From positions 1-6,937 of the forward strand of contig SVQJ01000093.1 of the NCBI GenBank assembly GCA_015065395.1: a stretch of 6,937 nt of DNA. The letters are read 5' to 3'. Origin of the DNA: Oscillospiraceae bacterium. Lineage in GTDB: Bacteria; Bacillota; Clostridia; Oscillospirales; CAG-272. How positions within the stretch are numbered: the first letter of the stretch is position 1; each line of letters begins with the position of its first letter. Made by a program: the position numbers and the translations under genes. Positions 6,091-6,937 of this stretch are shown here, piece by piece. Below the pieces are notes generated by a model that was given only the letters and a program-made list of their open reading frames with translations, was not told the origin of the DNA and made no database searches.

Positions 6091-6130
6091 GACCGTTTCT
6101 CCTCTATAAACTGTAATTAGACGTTGTAAA

Positions 6131-6174
6131 GCAAAAGCCCCCTGCAAAGCTGTGAATGCTTTTGCAAGGGGCTT
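6131..6174 (-). terminator. Rho-independent terminator of xpt
   Basis: On the minus strand, AAGCCCCTTGCAAAAGC (plus 6174-6158) pairs with GCTTTGCAGGGGGCTT (plus 6150-6135) around a 7-nt ATTCACA loop, with one bulged base and one mismatch. It is followed by TTTTGC (plus 6136-6131) and further T-rich sequence. It begins 27 nt beyond the xpt stop codon, the expected place. On the plus strand no T-run follows, so it serves mainly xpt. Confidence 0.8.
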
Positions 6175-6201
6175 ATCAAATATTTACTTGTGTTAAGATA
6201 T

Positions 6202-6774
6202 TCAGCAGAATTCAACTCCGCCCTCTACGGACATGGAGCTGACTCTCGCAAGAGACTCCACTCTATATCCCTTGGAGCGGATAAGGTCGCCTCCCCGCTG
6301 ACAAGCCTTCTCAACGGCAATGCCTATGCCGGCAACGGTAGCGCCTGCATCCTCGCAAAGCTTTATAAGCCCCTCAAGAGCCTTTCCGTTTGCAAGAAAA
6401 TCGTCAATAATAAGCACCTTATCGCAGGGCTTGAGAAATTCTTTGGAAACGATAATATCGTATGTGGTCTTATGAGTATAGGATTCCACCTTTGCTGTAT
6501 AAACGTCTGCGCTGATGTTTACTGTCTTTGTTTTCTTAGCAAAAAGAAGGGGAACGTTGAAATGCAAAGCTGCAACGCTTGCAATGGCTATACCCGAGGC
6601 TTCTATCGTAAGGATTTTAGTGATTTCGGTTCCCTCGTATAAGCGTTTCCATTCAAGGCAAAGCTGTGAAATGAAATCTACGTCGATCTGATGGTTAAGA
6701 AAGCTGTCCACCTTAAGAACATCCCCCGGGAAAACCTTTCCGTCTTTTCTGATTCTGTCTTCAAGAAGCTTCAT
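6202..6774 (-). CDS. xpt: Xanthine phosphoribosyltransferase
   Basis: This 190-residue cytosolic enzyme transfers phosphoribose from PRPP to xanthine to make XMP in purine salvage. It closely follows the Bacillus subtilis Xpt pattern: VLKVDSFLNHQID (19-31, purine-specificity region), LTIEASGIA (55-63), the PRPP-binding motif VLIIDDFLANGKA (120-132) with its acidic pair D124-D125, and GYRVESLARV (169-178) near the C-terminus. Length is typical (about 189-194). The ATG at 6774 matches the family N-terminus, and no in-frame start exists just upstream. The best Shine-Dalgarno match, AAGGA, is about 14 nt away, unusually far, so initiation may be weak or depend on another feature. It is monocistronic in the window, with its own promoter and terminator. 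No xanthine permease gene (pbuX), a common partner in B. subtilis, follows. Confidence 0.96.
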   Translation of the reverse strand: MKLLEDRIRKDGKVFPGDVLKVDSFLNHQIDVDFISQLCLEWKRLYEGTEITKILTIEASGIAIASVAALHFNVPLLFAKKTKTVNISADVYTAKVESYTHKTTYDIIVSKEFLKPCDKVLIIDDFLANGKALEGLIKLCEDAGATVAGIGIAVEKACQRGGDLIRSKGYRVESLARVSSMSVEGGVEFC

Positions 6775-6821
6775 AGTGTTAAAACCGTTCCTTATGGATT
6801 TTTATGATTACTATTGCTACA

Positions 6822-6850
6822 ATTATACAGCCTATTGGTTCAATGTGCAA
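6822..6850 (-). promoter_or_regulatory. xpt: Sigma-A promoter of xpt
   Basis: On the minus strand TTGCAC (plus 6850-6845) and a perfect TATAAT (plus 6827-6822) are separated by 17 nt. Transcription would start near 6815, leaving a leader of about 40 nt to the xpt ATG. That is too short to hold a purine riboswitch aptamer plus expression platform, so guanine-riboswitch control as in B. subtilis is not supported here. Confidence 0.75.
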
Positions 6851-6915
6851 CAATAAGTTGTAAAATAATATAAAATTCATAAAAAAAACTTAGAAAAAAA
6901 AAAAAAAATTGTTGC
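6847..6915. promoter_or_regulatory. Inverted repeat and homopolymer tract upstream of xpt
   Basis: GCAACAAT (6847-6854) and its exact reverse complement ATTGTTGC (6908-6915) flank AT-rich DNA containing a run of 15 A (6894-6908) and a run of 8 A (6881-6888). The left half overlaps the xpt -35 box, so it could be an operator pair, and the A/T tracts could act as an UP-like or bent element. No known operator motif is recognised. The repeat is short and may be chance. Confidence 0.3.
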
Positions 6916-6937
6916 GAATTTTGGAACAAAAAGTAAA

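Larger units (their letters stand above)
5799..6121. mobile_element. MITE-like palindromic intergenic element (about 323 bp)
   Basis: The interval between csd and xpt is bounded by imperfect terminal inverted repeats, 5799-5819 against the reverse complement of 6101-6121, with 15 of 21 positions matching and a core of ATTACGGTTT versus ATTACAGTTT. A second internal pair also matches in inverted orientation: the AAAAAGGC-rich stretch 5889-5906 against 6020-6033. Between these sit several hairpins, listed separately, and no plausible gene. Non-coding DNA with terminal inverted repeats and foldback structure, wedged between two convergent housekeeping-type genes, is what a MITE or a degenerate insertion sequence end-pair looks like. 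No obvious target-site duplication was found, and copy number is unknown. It might instead be a genus-specific palindromic repeat. Confidence 0.45.

Noticed and set aside
5932..6120. Small plus-strand frame (62 codons) inside the palindromic element.
   Set aside because: It reads through the hairpin arms, gives a low-complexity product (FALFSLF...) and has no ribosome-binding site.
6775..6937. Purine riboswitch upstream of xpt.
   Set aside because: The promoter is only about 40 nt from the start codon and I see no aptamer-like conserved core in the available upstream sequence.

Overview
The window looks like chromosomal DNA of a spore-forming clostridial Firmicute, most likely of the Oscillospirales/Ruminococcaceae type. 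The reasons are moderate GC, Gram-positive style ribosome-binding sites (AGGAGG/GGTGA-like), good sigma-A promoters, an xpt gene of Bacillus/Clostridium type, a DUF3343-cysteine desulfurase pair common in Clostridia, and a cysteine-rich protein preceded by a sigma-K-like promoter. The placement below Firmicutes is inference.

Layout. (1) Positions 1-569, minus strand: a partial gene for a cysteine-rich protein with a run of six cysteines, running off the left edge. (2) Positions 677-4303, minus strand: a tight four-gene bacteriophage head-assembly cassette, in transcription order small terminase-like protein, large terminase, portal protein and a Prp-type cysteine protease. Its genes overlap or lie within 14 nt of each other and all frames are open. 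No capsid, scaffold, tail, lysis or integrase gene is present, and non-phage genes abut both ends, so it is either a prophage remnant or a retained (domesticated) packaging module. (3) Positions 4346-5773, plus strand: a sigma-A promoter driving a two-gene operon, a DUF3343 putative Se/S carrier and a PLP-dependent cysteine desulfurase, coupled by a GTGA overlap. (4) Positions 5774-6201: a gene-free interval between convergent genes. It holds a ~320-bp imperfectly palindromic, MITE-like element packed with hairpins, followed by the xpt terminator. (5) Positions 6202-6774, minus strand: xpt, xanthine phosphoribosyltransferase, with its own sigma-A promoter and a leader too short for a purine riboswitch.

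How the parts fit. The terminase pair would recognise and pump DNA through the portal into a capsid. The Prp homologue, placed where phages usually carry their prohead protease, is a candidate capsid/scaffold maturation protease, like the role attributed to host Prp for some staphylococcal phages. The DUF3343-desulfurase pair would release sulfur or selenium from (seleno)cysteine and may pass it on through the small carrier. Xpt salvages xanthine to XMP and is functionally unrelated to its neighbours. The most interesting signals are the isolated packaging cassette with its own Prp, the cysteine-rich gene behind a sporulation-type promoter, and the foldback element.
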